Source of the DNA: Nitrincola salilacus
GTDB lineage: Bacteria; Pseudomonadota; Gammaproteobacteria; Pseudomonadales; Balneatricaceae
NCBI RefSeq assembly: GCF_046271865.1
Contig: NZ_CP176580.1
Location: 3,100,001 to 3,164,000, forward strand
Direction of reading: 5' to 3'
Length of the DNA: 64,000 bases
The position numbers and the translations under genes were made by a program. Positions 1 to 8,874 of the stretch are shown piece by piece; within the stretch, counting starts at the first letter, position 1; every line of letters starts with the position of its first letter. Under the pieces are notes generated by a model, which made no database searches, was not told the DNA's origin, and saw nothing but the letters and a program-made list of their open reading frames with translations.

Positions 1-65
1 TCCTGACAACCCACCAGCAAAACAGACAACAGCAACACGGGCAAGGCAGTATAATGCGATTTCAT
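1..65 (-). CDS. N-terminal fragment of a lipoprotein in the sox operon
   Basis: Only the first 21 codons are inside the window. The start is an ATG read leftward from position 65. The peptide begins MKSHYTALPVLLLSVLLVGC and has a hydrophobic stretch ending in a lipobox (LVGC), so the mature protein should be lipid-anchored and exported. It begins 28 bases after the soxZ stop on the same strand, so it is probably co-transcribed with soxYZ. By position it could be a further Sox component such as a SoxA or SoxX cytochrome, but no diagnostic domain is visible in this fragment. Confidence 0.6.
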   Translation of the reverse strand, partial: MKSHYTALPVLLLSVLLVGCQ

Positions 66-93
66 GGTGCATCCTGACGTTAAAAACGCTGAT

Positions 94-402
94 TTACTCG
101 ATTTTGGCACTCTCGGTAGCGGCATTACCGGTGTTGGACTTCCAGCTGATTTCCAGCTCTTCACCCCTTGCGCCACCATTAAAACTGAATGCCAGATAGG
201 GATTATGCGTCAATGCCGGCCCCATATTGACATGAAACACCTTTTTGCCCTGATGGGTTACCGTGATCTCCTGCAGATAATTGGCCGGTATCGAATTACC
301 CTGCTCATCCACCCGCAAGCCTGACTCCATCTGATGATCTGCCAGCAGGCGGACATTCGTTTTGCCGCCCCGGCTTTGTGCTCGTACCCGAAAAATACTC
401 AT
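94..402 (-). CDS. soxZ: Thiosulfate oxidation carrier subunit SoxZ
   Basis: SoxZ forms a periplasmic heterodimer with SoxY. SoxY carries sulfur intermediates on a C-terminal cysteine during thiosulfate oxidation by the Sox system. The 102-residue product has the expected small immunoglobulin-like SoxZ sequence, with features such as HPMESGLR-like HQMESGLRVDE, FHVNMGPALTHNPYLAF and GEELEISWKSNTG. There is no signal peptide, as is usual for SoxZ, which is exported together with SoxY. The start has a purine-rich site (GAGGAGAGG) just upstream. It lies 30 bases downstream of soxY on the same strand. Confidence 0.93.
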   Translation of the reverse strand: MSIFRVRAQSRGGKTNVRLLADHQMESGLRVDEQGNSIPANYLQEITVTHQGKKVFHVNMGPALTHNPYLAFSFNGGARGEELEISWKSNTGNAATESAKIE

Positions 403-432
403 CGCAACCTCTCCTCGCCAGCCAGCTGCCAG

Positions 433-894
433 TTACACACCGCATCCACCCACGGTGACCGAAACCACACGGCTGTTGCTGTAAAGCTTGTCACCAACCT
501 TAACCACTGCCGTCACCTTAGAAGTCTCCTCCATGCGTATCCGGGTGGAGATATCCGCCTCTGTCCCGTCCATAATCATGAACTGAGCCACCAGCGGCAA
601 GGGGTTGTTCTCGACAAACAACGAGATGGACTCAGTACCCGGCAAGGTGGAGATCAGCGTTACAGGTACCACGGCGCCATTCTCGGCAATATCCGCCATT
701 CTGATGGTCACCTGATCCGACTCTTCGATCGGCAGATCACCGAACAGCGCCTGCATCGCATCTGGCTCGGCCGTCGCACGAAAAGCACTCTCGGCCCAGG
801 CCAGCACCGCGCGCGGCATCACCATAGCCAGGCTGAACAGCCCGGCCGTGGCGGCCAGAGATTGGATCAGACTACGACGGGTTAAGCTCATCAT
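433..894 (-). CDS. soxY: Thiosulfate oxidation carrier protein SoxY
   Basis: SoxY is the swinging-arm carrier of the periplasmic Sox multienzyme system. The 153-residue product starts with a twin-arginine-type leader (SLTRRSLIQSLAATAG, followed by a hydrophobic stretch and an AWA cleavage region), consistent with Tat export. It ends in VGGCGV. The cysteine in this C-terminal GGCG motif is the sulfur-bearing residue; the final residue is V where many SoxY proteins have G. Two ATG codons are in tandem (891 and 894). GGAG sits six bases before the inner one, which may be the true start. SoxZ follows directly. Confidence 0.93.
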   Translation of the reverse strand: MMSLTRRSLIQSLAATAGLFSLAMVMPRAVLAWAESAFRATAEPDAMQALFGDLPIEESDQVTIRMADIAENGAVVPVTLISTLPGTESISLFVENNPLPLVAQFMIMDGTEADISTRIRMEETSKVTAVVKVGDKLYSNSRVVSVTVGGCGV

Positions 895-999
895 TTCTCC
901 TCACAACTCATCTTTACACTCATCGGCACCTGACAATACTGAATGTTCGCTGCCATTTGGACCACACCCGTGGCTCCGAGTGCCGTCTGACACAGTTTA

Positions 1000-2001
1000 T
1001 CAGAGCGACAAGATATCAATACGGTCCTGCATCTGAACACCTGCGACTTCAGCAACCTGCGCAGACTCAGAACCCGGTACAATACCGTGTGCGTAACCTC
1101 GCTGCAGCCCTTTGAAGTCGAACAGCTCAGGATCCGCCAGATGCGAAGGCACAACATTGCACAGCGAACGGAACATGGTTTCGATACGCCCGGGATGTTG
1201 CTTATCCCAAGACTGCAGCATCTCCTTGATCACCTGGCGCTGCAGATTATCCTGCGAGCCACACAGGTTGCAGGGAATGATCGGAAATTCGCGCAGCTCG
1301 GCATAGGCGGCGATATCCTTCTCACGCGAATAGGCCAGCGGCCTGATCACCATGTTACGGCCATCATCCGATACCAGCTTCGGTGGCATCGACTTCAGCT
1401 TTCCACCATAGAACATATTCAGGAAAAAGGTCTCCAGAATATCATCACGATGATGCCCCAGCGCGATCTTGTTGGCCCCTATCTCCTCGGCAAAGCCATA
1501 CAGAGTACCACGGCGCAAGCGCGAACAGAGTGCGCAGGTGGTCTTACCCTCCGGTACCAGCTCCTTGACCACGGAGTAGGTATCACGCTCCACAATATGG
1601 AAAGGCACGCCCAGCGTTTCCAGATAGGCAGGCAACACATGCTCCGGAAAACCGGGCTGTTTCTGATCCAGATTTACGGCTATCAGCTCAAAATGGATCG
1701 GCGCGCTCTTCTGCAGATTCATCAGGATATCCAGCATCGCATAGGAGTCCTTACCCCCAGACAGGCACACCATCACACGATCGCCATCTTCAATCATATT
1801 GAAGGCTTCGATCGCCTGCCCCATCTCACGACGCAGCCGCTTTTGCAGCTTGTTAAGACGTGTCTTCTGTTTCTTGTCTGGGCTGTCGTTATGACTGTCG
1901 TTATGGCTGTCGTTATGGCTATTGTTATCAGAGCTTTGATCAAGACTCTCTTGTGAGTGCTGATCCGAGCTGTTTGCGATGTCCTGAATGTGCGCGTTCA
2001 T
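1000..2001 (-). CDS. ttcA: tRNA 2-thiocytidine(32) synthetase TtcA
   Basis: TtcA is a cytosolic iron-sulfur enzyme that thiolates cytidine 32 of certain tRNAs. Visible motifs are the PP-loop ATP-binding site SGGKDSYAM and two CxxC pairs (CALCSRLRRG and PCNLCGSQ) that hold the cluster. I choose the ATG at 2001 (333 aa). A TTG at 2025 also opens the frame, but a TATAAT at 2035-2040 would put the transcript start almost on that codon. The N-terminus carries a low-complexity polar tail with the tripeptide repeat HND/S three times (about residues 28-40), encoded by 12-base tandem repeats. It precedes the conserved start of the family, RLNKLQKRLRREMGQAI. Confidence 0.92.
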   Translation of the reverse strand: MNAHIQDIANSSDQHSQESLDQSSDNNSHNDSHNDSHNDSPDKKQKTRLNKLQKRLRREMGQAIEAFNMIEDGDRVMVCLSGGKDSYAMLDILMNLQKSAPIHFELIAVNLDQKQPGFPEHVLPAYLETLGVPFHIVERDTYSVVKELVPEGKTTCALCSRLRRGTLYGFAEEIGANKIALGHHRDDILETFFLNMFYGGKLKSMPPKLVSDDGRNMVIRPLAYSREKDIAAYAELREFPIIPCNLCGSQDNLQRQVIKEMLQSWDKQHPGRIETMFRSLCNVVPSHLADPELFDFKGLQRGYAHGIVPGSESAQVAEVAGVQMQDRIDILSL

Positions 2002-2034
2002 CTGGTCCGGCCGATAGGAGTTCAAAGGGGTGAG

Positions 2035-2040
2035 ATTATA
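2035..2040 (-). promoter_or_regulatory. Probable -10 box of ttcA
   Basis: TATAAT is read on the minus strand, 34 bases before the chosen ttcA ATG. No good -35 hexamer is visible at the right spacing. The call rests on the perfect -10 match and its position in front of the gene. Confidence 0.4.
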
Positions 2041-2222
2041 GCGGAAACTGGACGTTTACACATCTTTAGCCACTGGATGAAGGGTCACGAATCCTCTCGC
2101 ATTGGGAGCAGATGCACGTTTTGGCATGTGACGTTGATCGACATATCATTGTGGCGTATAAGTTAAATCATTGGATTCAGTGCTCAGGAGCAACCCTTAG
2201 CGCTCTGGAAGGAGAGCATTAC

Positions 2223-2735
2223 ATGTTCGCAGCTCAAGCAAAAACTATGGCTTCATACAACCGCTGGATGAATCAGCGAATGTATACCGTGTGTGCAAAG
2301 CTTTCTGATAGTGAGCGCAAGAAAAACTGTGGTGCTTTTTTTAAATCGATTCATGGCACTCTCAACCACCTTCTGCTTGGCGATAAAATCTGGTTAGGAC
2401 GCTTCTTAGGTAAACCATTACAGGTATCAGGCCTTGATGAAGAGCTACATGGTGAGTTTGAAAGGCTTTGGGAGGATCGTTCCGCTACAGATGAAGTCAT
2501 TATAGAATGGGCAAGCGCACTCACGGATACCGAATTGGCTGTCACTCTAGAATATACAAGCATTGTAAATCCGACTCCACGCACGTATGAGATGTGGATT
2601 GCAGTTGCGCATTTCTTCAATCACCAAACACACCATCGAGGCCAGATCACCACACTCCTGAGCCAATTTGGACAGGATTTAGGCGTTACTGATCTTATTT
2701 GGCTTCCTGAAATAGTAGAGCGAAATACAACCTAA
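2223..2735 (+). CDS. DinB-family four-helix protein
   Basis: The 170-residue product belongs to the DinB (DNA-damage-inducible) superfamily of small four-helix metal-binding proteins, whose individual substrates are mostly unknown. Family features are a first helix AKTMASYNRWMNQRMY, a histidine in GTLNHLLLGDKIWLGRF, and a closing HFFNHQTHHRGQITTLLSQFG, giving the typical three-histidine metal site. The frame is open further upstream, but GAAGGAG at 2208-2214 sits eight bases before the ATG at 2223 and fixes the start. It is divergent from ttcA. A thiol-dependent transferase role is possible, but nothing here shows it. Confidence 0.85.
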   Translation: MFAAQAKTMASYNRWMNQRMYTVCAKLSDSERKKNCGAFFKSIHGTLNHLLLGDKIWLGRFLGKPLQVSGLDEELHGEFERLWEDRSATDEVIIEWASALTDTELAVTLEYTSIVNPTPRTYEMWIAVAHFFNHQTHHRGQITTLLSQFGQDLGVTDLIWLPEIVERNTT

Positions 2736-2788
2736 TCGGGTAACCGGAGGCTTCTATAACCCAGTCCCCTACAACAGATAAGGAACTA

Positions 2789-4454
2789 CCCGAATCCGTG
2801 ACTGACTCCGTCACACGGTATTACCGGAAATTCTCTGTTTAAATTTTCCGACTGCGCTCTTTAAAATGGCTGACTTTACCCGCGATCAGGGTTCATTCAG
2901 TACTCCTTTTGAGTTGTTGCTGATCATTTGTTGATCAATTTCCACGTTTTGCCCGAGCGGGAGCCCCGCTTGCTCTCGCCATCGGTCTCAGGTGAATCGC
3001 TCAAGCCTGATCGGCTCAGCTCAACAACAGGTGGAGCTGTCCGTACGCCTTGAAGCCTGGGCAATGTTGACCAAAGCGCAGCACCAGCCGCCGGCTACGC
3101 TCCATCATTCGTCCCGCCACGCCAATGATCTCCTGCATCACCGTCCGCAATCTTCGACGCTTGGCCGGATGGCGCACCGGTGAATCCATCCCCAGCAAAG
3201 CCTTGATCCCCATCCAGCGCAGGATGTTATAGGCCAGCACGCCGAAGGTCATGACCAGATCATTGGTGTCGAATTTGCCCGAAGGCAACCGCTCCAGATC
3301 CAGATCGGTCTTGAACTCGCTGTGGAACTGTTCGCAGGTGGCATGATCCCGGTAAAGCTGGATGATCGTTTTGTTGTCATAGTCCTGTTCCGCCAACGAG
3401 GTGGTCCAGCCTTCCAGCTCGAATTGTGGTTCCAGAAAAAGCTGTCCGTGTCGATCAGACAGCCGGATGATCAGACGTACCACCAAGCGGTAGGGCCGCT
3501 TCTCCTCGTCCGGCTTGCCGTCGTAACGGGTGACGCTGAAGACTGCCACTCGCTTGCCGGGACGGGGATCACTCCAGTCGGCGTCCTGCTCTTTGGCCAG
3601 GTCATACCACTCTAACGGGGACTGTTTGCGGGGGTTCCACTTGGTCAGGTAGTCCATCTTCTCCACCCGGAAGCGATCCCGGTTGTCCTGGGCGTCGTGA
3701 GCACTGTCCAGGCGAATCAGGATCGGTGCGCTCGTCAGAGCTCTCACCCGGGGCAGGACACGGTCCAGAGTATAACCGAACTCCTTCTGGGAATGTTGCG
3801 CGCCAGGGCGCAACTCACAGGCGACGCACCAGCCCTCGTTGCCCAGATAGGCGGCGATGGGCGCATAGCCGTCGATATTGTCCTTGTAGGTGCGCGACAC
3901 CCCCTCTTTTTTGGTTCTCCCGTTATCCTGAGGAAACACATCCATATCTAGCGGGACATGACCGGTTGCCAGTGTCGTAATGGGGGCCTTCACTGACTGA
4001 AGGAACCCGATGCTGGCTTCATCCATCAGGGGAATCAACGCCTTGGCATCCTCATCGAACCGTTGACGCAGGCGAGAGGCGGACGGGCTCTGCTTGATGC
4101 CCATGGCCTCCTTGAAAAAGGGATCGCGGCGGAACCAGATCAACGGCTTCGAAATCGCTTTTGCCGGTCAATATCAGCCCCAGGTAGGTACGGATCAGGT
4201 CAATGTTGGCGATTCCGTGGCGCTTGGCGAGGCTGCGTGAGGATTTGACCAGTGGGGTGTGCTTGTTCAGGCAGAGCCCGCCCAGTGCCAGACCAGCGGC
4301 GGAAGTGTAGATCTCGGAGGTGGACTGCTCGATCATGAAATTGCGCATGATTCACCTGGAAAGTGAGTTTTTGTCGGACGGGTATTTTACCAAAAAGACA
4401 TTGTAGATCATATGATTACAGTATGGATTGTTGTTTTGAAGTCACGGATTCAGG
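2789..4454 (-). mobile_element. IS1380-family insertion sequence with degraded transposase
   Basis: A 1666-bp segment is bounded by 14-bp inverted ends: CCCGAATCCGTGAC at 2789-2802, and CCTGAATCCGTGAC read inward from 4454 (13 of 14 match). The size and the encoded DDE transposase fit the IS1380 family. No matching target duplication is visible outside the ends, so the copy is old or one end has been rearranged. The right-end sequence recurs at 41246 as the end of a short MITE-like repeat. Confidence 0.75.
3016..4348 (-). pseudogene. IS1380-family transposase, frameshifted
   Basis: The N-terminal 70 residues (from MRNFMIEQSTSEIYTSAAG to GKSDFEAVDL) lie in one frame starting at 4348. The rest of the transposase continues in another frame (IWFRRDPFFKEAMGIKQSPS to the end at 3016), so a frameshift lies near 4140. 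The larger part has the family's DDE-type core, including a nucleotide-binding-like ATGHVPLDMDVFPQDN segment and the late HATCEQFHSEFKTDLDLER region with its conserved glutamate. The gene is unlikely to give active transposase unless programmed frameshifting occurs. I see no obvious slippery site at the join. Confidence 0.8.
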
Positions 4455-4723
4455 CTTCAGCTATTCGCGGATAGCTGAAATTTAAGATGTATTTAAGAAA
4501 AAATCCTGTTGAATAATTAAAAAAATATAATTATTTTATCTAGTAAATAGTAAAAATTTACTCAGATTAGAATAAACTGCAAAGCTGTGAATTCGGACTC
4601 AAGATGAGTAAGTTACTAAATTATGAGCCAAACTATAACCACTCTGATATATAAATTTAATATATCAATAGGAGTATTATAAAGATAATATTCCTATTAT
4701 AAGTTTACTTTAGGGAGGAAAGT
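4455..4723 (+). promoter_or_regulatory. AT-rich leader of the toxB-like gene with a long hairpin
   Basis: This gene-free stretch is very AT-rich. It contains an inverted repeat at 4667-4698: 14-base arms AATAGGAGTATTAT and ATAATATTCCTATT around an AAAG loop, with one G-T pair. No T-run follows, so it is not a standard terminator. It lies 25 bases before the start of the GTP cyclohydrolase II gene, whose ribosome site GGGAGGAAAG is at 4713-4722. An operator or an mRNA regulatory hairpin is possible. No FMN riboswitch signature is seen. Confidence 0.4.
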
Positions 4724-5216
4724 ATGCTTGAAATAAAAATGGAAGCCACCATACGAAATATGGTGAAAGTTCCTGTCGTTCGAGGAAGTAAACCTGCTTC
4801 ATTTGTGAGCTTTCATAATTTGTGTGACGCTAAAGAGCATGTGGCGCTTTTATATAGTGGAAATGACCCACAAAAAGTCCCTTTAGTTCGGCTGCACTCA
4901 GAGTGTCTCACAGGAGATATCTTCGGCTCTAAAATGTGTGACTGCGGAGCACAGCTGGATGAGTCATTAACTAGGATAGCCCAAGAAGGTGGAGTGCTTT
5001 TATACTTACGTCAAGAGGGACGGGGTATAGGACTTTACAACAAGCTTGATGCATATAAGCTACAGAAGGAAGGATTCGACACTTTCGCTGCTAATCGTTT
5101 GCTCGGCCATCCCAGTGATGCTAGGAATTACGCTGCAGCTGCACAAATGCTTTTAGCTCTAGGGTATAAAAAAATTAGACTATTATCTAACAATCCAGAA
5201 AAATCAAAGCAACTTT

Positions 5217-6949
5217 GTATCTATTCAGCCCAAAATAACTAAAAAAGTACTTGACAGTGTTTTTGGCTAAAAACGTCCAGATCTCATCGCCGCCCTGGCT
5301 TTTATCATATGTACTTACCAAGCGCACCATTTAGCCCCGCAGTCGTTACAGATCAGACGATATCACTCCCTGCGAGGATGAATGCTTAAAACCGCTTAGA
5401 ACGCATCACAGAGCGAAAAATCCGATCTGAAAAAAGCGTGCGATAATAAGCCATCAAACAGCAGGATTCAGGTCTATCTCATGAAGATCAGTGATATTGA
5501 TGTCGACGCGATCATAGCGAATGCAAGGCAGCAACTTAAAGATGATGCATCTATTTCTCCATCGTTACGATCAACGTTTGAGATACTCCTGTTAATCATT
5601 CCAATCCTGCTAGGACGCGTCAACACCAACAGTCGCAATAGCAGCAAACCCCCGTCTCAGGATCCTGATCGCGTTAAAAAAGAACGCGCTAAAAGTGATC
5701 GTAAACCCGGCGGCCAACAGGGGCGTATCGGGAAAACATTACAACCCGTGGATGATCCAGATGAGATCAACGTTGTTAAAATCGATCGTCGCACCTTGCC
5801 CAAGGGGAGCACTTACACGTTCGCTGGCTATGAGACTCGGCAGGTCTTTGATATCGATATCAGTCGTCTCGTCACAGAGTACCGTGCTGAAATCCTTGAA
5901 GATGAACAGGGTAATCGTGTCACCGCGCCCTTTCCAGAGGGTGTGAAATCGTCAGTTCAATATGGCCCTGTATTAAAGGCTCATGCGGTTTACTTATCCC
6001 TGTATCAGTTACTGCCGTATGATCGCGTGCGCGAGTACTTTGAAGATCAAGTCGGCATCCCATTAAGCGTCGGCTCTTTGTTCAACTTCAATAAAGAGGC
6101 CTTCGATAAGGCTGCAGGCTTTGAGGCTTGGGTCAAACACTATCTGATTCAATCTGACTTGGTTCATGCCGATGAAACCGGCATCAATATCGGCGGAAAA
6201 CGCCACTGGCTTCACTGTGCATCCAATGAGTCACTCACCTGGCTGGCGCCTCATCAACAACGCGGTCATGATGCCATGGATGAGATCGGGATCTTGCCCC
6301 ATTTTAATGGCGTCCTGTGTCATGATCACTGGAAACCTTATTATCGTTATACCGGTTGCCAGCATGCACTCTGCAATGCCCATCACTTGCGCGAACTTGA
6401 GCGTGCCTGGGAGCAGGATAAACAGGCGTGGGCACAGCGGATGCAGACATTGCTCTGTACGATGAATGATGCCGTCATCAATGCTGGTGGGTCTTTACCG
6501 GCCGATAAAGCAGAAGGTTGGCGTAAAGCGTACCGAGACTGCTTGAAGAAAGCCGATCTCGAATGCCCACCTCCCGATGAAGCAAAACGAGACGGTAAAC
6601 GCGGTCGCCTTAAACGTACACCGGCGCGAAATTTACTTGAAAGGCTGAGGAGCTTCGAAGACGATGTGCTGCGGTTTTTAGAGGATCCCAATGTACCCTT
6701 TACCAACAACCAAGGTGAACGGGATATTCGGATGCTCAAGGTGCAACAGAAAATATCAGGGTGCTTCCGGTCGCTGGAAGGTGCTCATATCTTCTGTCGT
6801 GTCCGGAGTTATTTATCGACTGCACGCAAGCAAGGAGTCAGCGGCTCGCAGGCTATGGCATCACTTTTTAAAGGAGAGCTGTTACCTTTTATGAATGCTG
6901 CCGATGATAATAAATAAACCTGCTGGGTCTATAATGGCTGAATAGTTAC
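5217..6949 (+). mobile_element. IS66-family element, single-transposase (ISBst12-like) type
   Basis: The element is 1733 bp long. Its ends are imperfect inverted repeats: GTATCTATTCAGCC at 5217-5230, and GTAACTATTCAGCC read inward from 6949. The 8-bp duplication GCAACTTT at 5209-5216 and 6950-6957 is the length expected for IS66. It carries only one large transposase gene and no tnpA or tnpB, which is the ISBst12-type layout. The clean duplication and the exact restoration of the host frame indicate recent insertion. About 240 bases before the transposase gene hold no other gene. Confidence 0.92.
5481..6917 (+). CDS. tnpC: IS66-family transposase TnpC (single-ORF type)
   Basis: The 478-residue product is the DDE transposase of the surrounding element. 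It begins with an N-terminal leucine-rich helix, followed by NSRNSSKPPSQDP, the family's basic linker with a zinc-finger-like region, and KPGGQQGR. The catalytic core contains LVHADETGINIGGKRHWLH, LCHDHWKPYY, CNAHHLRELE and the closing FTNNQGERDIRMLKVQQKISG, all characteristic of the IS66 core. The gene is intact, so this copy could be active. It runs in the same direction as the ribA gene it interrupts. Confidence 0.93.
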   Translation: MKISDIDVDAIIANARQQLKDDASISPSLRSTFEILLLIIPILLGRVNTNSRNSSKPPSQDPDRVKKERAKSDRKPGGQQGRIGKTLQPVDDPDEINVVKIDRRTLPKGSTYTFAGYETRQVFDIDISRLVTEYRAEILEDEQGNRVTAPFPEGVKSSVQYGPVLKAHAVYLSLYQLLPYDRVREYFEDQVGIPLSVGSLFNFNKEAFDKAAGFEAWVKHYLIQSDLVHADETGINIGGKRHWLHCASNESLTWLAPHQQRGHDAMDEIGILPHFNGVLCHDHWKPYYRYTGCQHALCNAHHLRELERAWEQDKQAWAQRMQTLLCTMNDAVINAGGSLPADKAEGWRKAYRDCLKKADLECPPPDEAKRDGKRGRLKRTPARNLLERLRSFEDDVLRFLEDPNVPFTNNQGERDIRMLKVQQKISGCFRSLEGAHIFCRVRSYLSTARKQGVSGSQAMASLFKGELLPFMNAADDNK

Positions 6950-7137
6950 GCAACTTTTAGAGTATGGAATTGAGATAGTAGAAGCCGTAAAGACTGGTGC
7001 TTTCGTGACAGAACATAATGCAGCGTATCTTCAAGCAAAATATAAGATTGCAAATCACGACTTTGATCCAAAACATATAAACTTAACGGATTAATAATCA
7101 TATGCGTGATTAATTAGGTCTAAAAAGGAATTTTTAT

Positions 7138-8835
7138 ATGATTTATCATAAATCTCCAATAAGTGGTGTATCTGTTTTCTCCGATGAGTATGTATCAACT
7201 GCCGGATATGATAATCAGGTTATTCTCTGGGATGCCAAAACCGGTGATGCAATTGCACGAGGATGGCACGATCACCTTGCTAATCAATGCGCATTCAGTA
7301 AATGTGGGAAATTCTTAGTTAGTGCAGGAAGTGACTATTCCGCAAGAATATGGACAGTTCCTGAGATGAAGTTACATGCTGTTTGTAATGGGCATCAAGA
7401 TGACGTGGAGATGGCTGAGTTCCACCCTACACACCCATTCGTTGCAACTTGCTCCAGGGATAAAGAAATCAGGATCTTTGATATTTACGGAACTCTATTG
7501 CGTAAAATTACTGGTCATTGTAATGATGTTATAGCTATTAGCTGGTTAGGAGACAGCATGCAATTGGCATCAAGTAGTGATGATGGAACTGTAAAAATAT
7601 GGAACGCAGATAATGGTGATTTAATTAGAGATATAAATTTTGGAGGGATTGAAACAGATACGATTGCATTTAGCCCAAGCGGTGTGATATTCGCTGGAAA
7701 TGATGCGGGCGAAATTATTTCCATTAATGGTGATGAGAATCTTTCAACTAATGCCCATGAAGCCGGAATTAAACGGATAGCATATTCTAAGGAATATGAG
7801 TTACTGGTTAGCTTAAGCTACGATAGAACCATAAAACTATGGAACGCAAGCGCTGATGGTATGCTAACTTTGATTAGTAGTACAGATATACCACCTGTAG
7901 TTTGGCCTCGTTCAGTATCTATAGCTGACCAAAATCGTCTAGTTTGTGGAACTTTCGGAACAAGCTACGCCACATACTACATAAATGAAGATAAATGGGA
8001 TGCTAGTAGTGTAAAGCCCACATTCGGCATTAATAGTTTAGCAGAAATAAACGGCTCCATATATTCTGTAGGCGACGCTGGATTTGTATATAAGGACAAG
8101 GAAAAAATAGCTGCGTTTGGAAGCCTATGTAATTTTTTAGTTGCTGATGAAAATATTATCCTGACAGGTGGTCAGGCAGGAGAGATTTTATCTGTTAAAA
8201 ACCAGGAAATGATACACCAACATAGATCTCCACTAAATTGTGGAACTTTCTATAAGCAAGATGAAAAACGGTTTTTTTTGATCGGAACCTATACTGGTGA
8301 AGTAATACTACTCGAAGCAATTGGAAACGATCGATTAGATTACCACAGCACTCATAAAATTCTTGACAATGCGATCAAAGGAATATGTGTCTTTGATGAT
8401 TACTTGTTTGCGGTTGATGCAAATGGTGCAGCCGCAATCATTAGTATTAAAGATTTCGATAATATAAAATTAATAGAGTCCGCTCATAGGAAAATAGCTA
8501 ACGGTTGTACAAGCGTAAATGGGATTGGTGTTGCGACCGTTAGTAGAGATATGTCCCTAAGACTTATTGACTCAGAAGGAAATATTGAAGAATTTCCATC
8601 TCCACACAGACATTCTATAAAATGTGTAGCAGCTTCTAAAGATGGCCATTATATCGTAACTGGAAGTTACCACGGGTCATGTGCTGTTTTTGACGTGCAT
8701 GCACGACGTTGGTTGAATAAGAAACGCCTTACAACGGCTGGGATTTCATCACTAACCTATAGTAAGCATTTTCGTTGTTTTTTGGCTAGTTCATATGATG
8801 GTCAGGTATATCGATTAGAGATACCGAATTATTAA
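7138..8835 (+). CDS. WD40-repeat protein, ToxC-like
   Basis: The 565-residue protein is made of WD40-type blades with no other catalytic domain. Clear blades end near residues 30 (NQVILWDAKTG), 72 (SARIWTVPE), 114 (KEIRIFDIYG), 155 (GTVKIWNADNG) and 235 (RTIKLWNASADG), and a final one is GSCAVFDVHARRW. Two seven-blade propellers would fit the length. The AAGGAA at 7126-7131 supports the ATG at 7138. It starts 43 bases after the ribA/toxB stop. In toxoflavin clusters a WD-repeat protein (ToxC) of undefined function follows the GTP cyclohydrolase II ToxB, and this order supports the same assignment. The base composition is AT-rich, like the next genes. Confidence 0.75.
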   Translation: MIYHKSPISGVSVFSDEYVSTAGYDNQVILWDAKTGDAIARGWHDHLANQCAFSKCGKFLVSAGSDYSARIWTVPEMKLHAVCNGHQDDVEMAEFHPTHPFVATCSRDKEIRIFDIYGTLLRKITGHCNDVIAISWLGDSMQLASSSDDGTVKIWNADNGDLIRDINFGGIETDTIAFSPSGVIFAGNDAGEIISINGDENLSTNAHEAGIKRIAYSKEYELLVSLSYDRTIKLWNASADGMLTLISSTDIPPVVWPRSVSIADQNRLVCGTFGTSYATYYINEDKWDASSVKPTFGINSLAEINGSIYSVGDAGFVYKDKEKIAAFGSLCNFLVADENIILTGGQAGEILSVKNQEMIHQHRSPLNCGTFYKQDEKRFFLIGTYTGEVILLEAIGNDRLDYHSTHKILDNAIKGICVFDDYLFAVDANGAAAIISIKDFDNIKLIESAHRKIANGCTSVNGIGVATVSRDMSLRLIDSEGNIEEFPSPHRHSIKCVAASKDGHYIVTGSYHGSCAVFDVHARRWLNKKRLTTAGISSLTYSKHFRCFLASSYDGQVYRLEIPNY

Positions 8836-8874
8836 CCTGGTAACAAAATACCGAGACTTGGGTAGATTTCACGG

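Larger units (their letters stand above)
4724..7094 (+). pseudogene. ribA: GTP cyclohydrolase II (RibA/ToxB type), split by an IS66-family element
   Basis: GTP cyclohydrolase II opens GTP to a diaminopyrimidine, the first step of riboflavin and of toxoflavin-type azapteridine synthesis. The zinc cysteines are C61, C72 and C74 (HSECLTGDIF, then MCDCGAQL), followed by the catalytic RQEGRGIGL. The frame breaks at residue 164 in an insertion sequence (5217-6949) flanked by the 8-bp duplication GCAACTTT. The insertion adds eight foreign residues and a stop at 5242. The 3' part resumes at 6958 (LEYGIEIVEAVKTGAF to KHINLTD, stop 7092-7094). Removing the element and one duplication restores a 209-residue protein in frame. 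The neighbour is a WD40 gene, as in tox clusters. The lost C-terminus is part of the fold, so the product is probably inactive. Confidence 0.9.

Noticed and set aside
2785..4459. Target duplication of the IS1380-family element
   Set aside because: The bases outside the two ends (ACTA and CTTC) do not match, so no duplication can be claimed.
4455..4723. FMN riboswitch upstream of the cyclohydrolase gene
   Set aside because: Only one long simple hairpin is seen. The conserved FMN-aptamer segments are absent.
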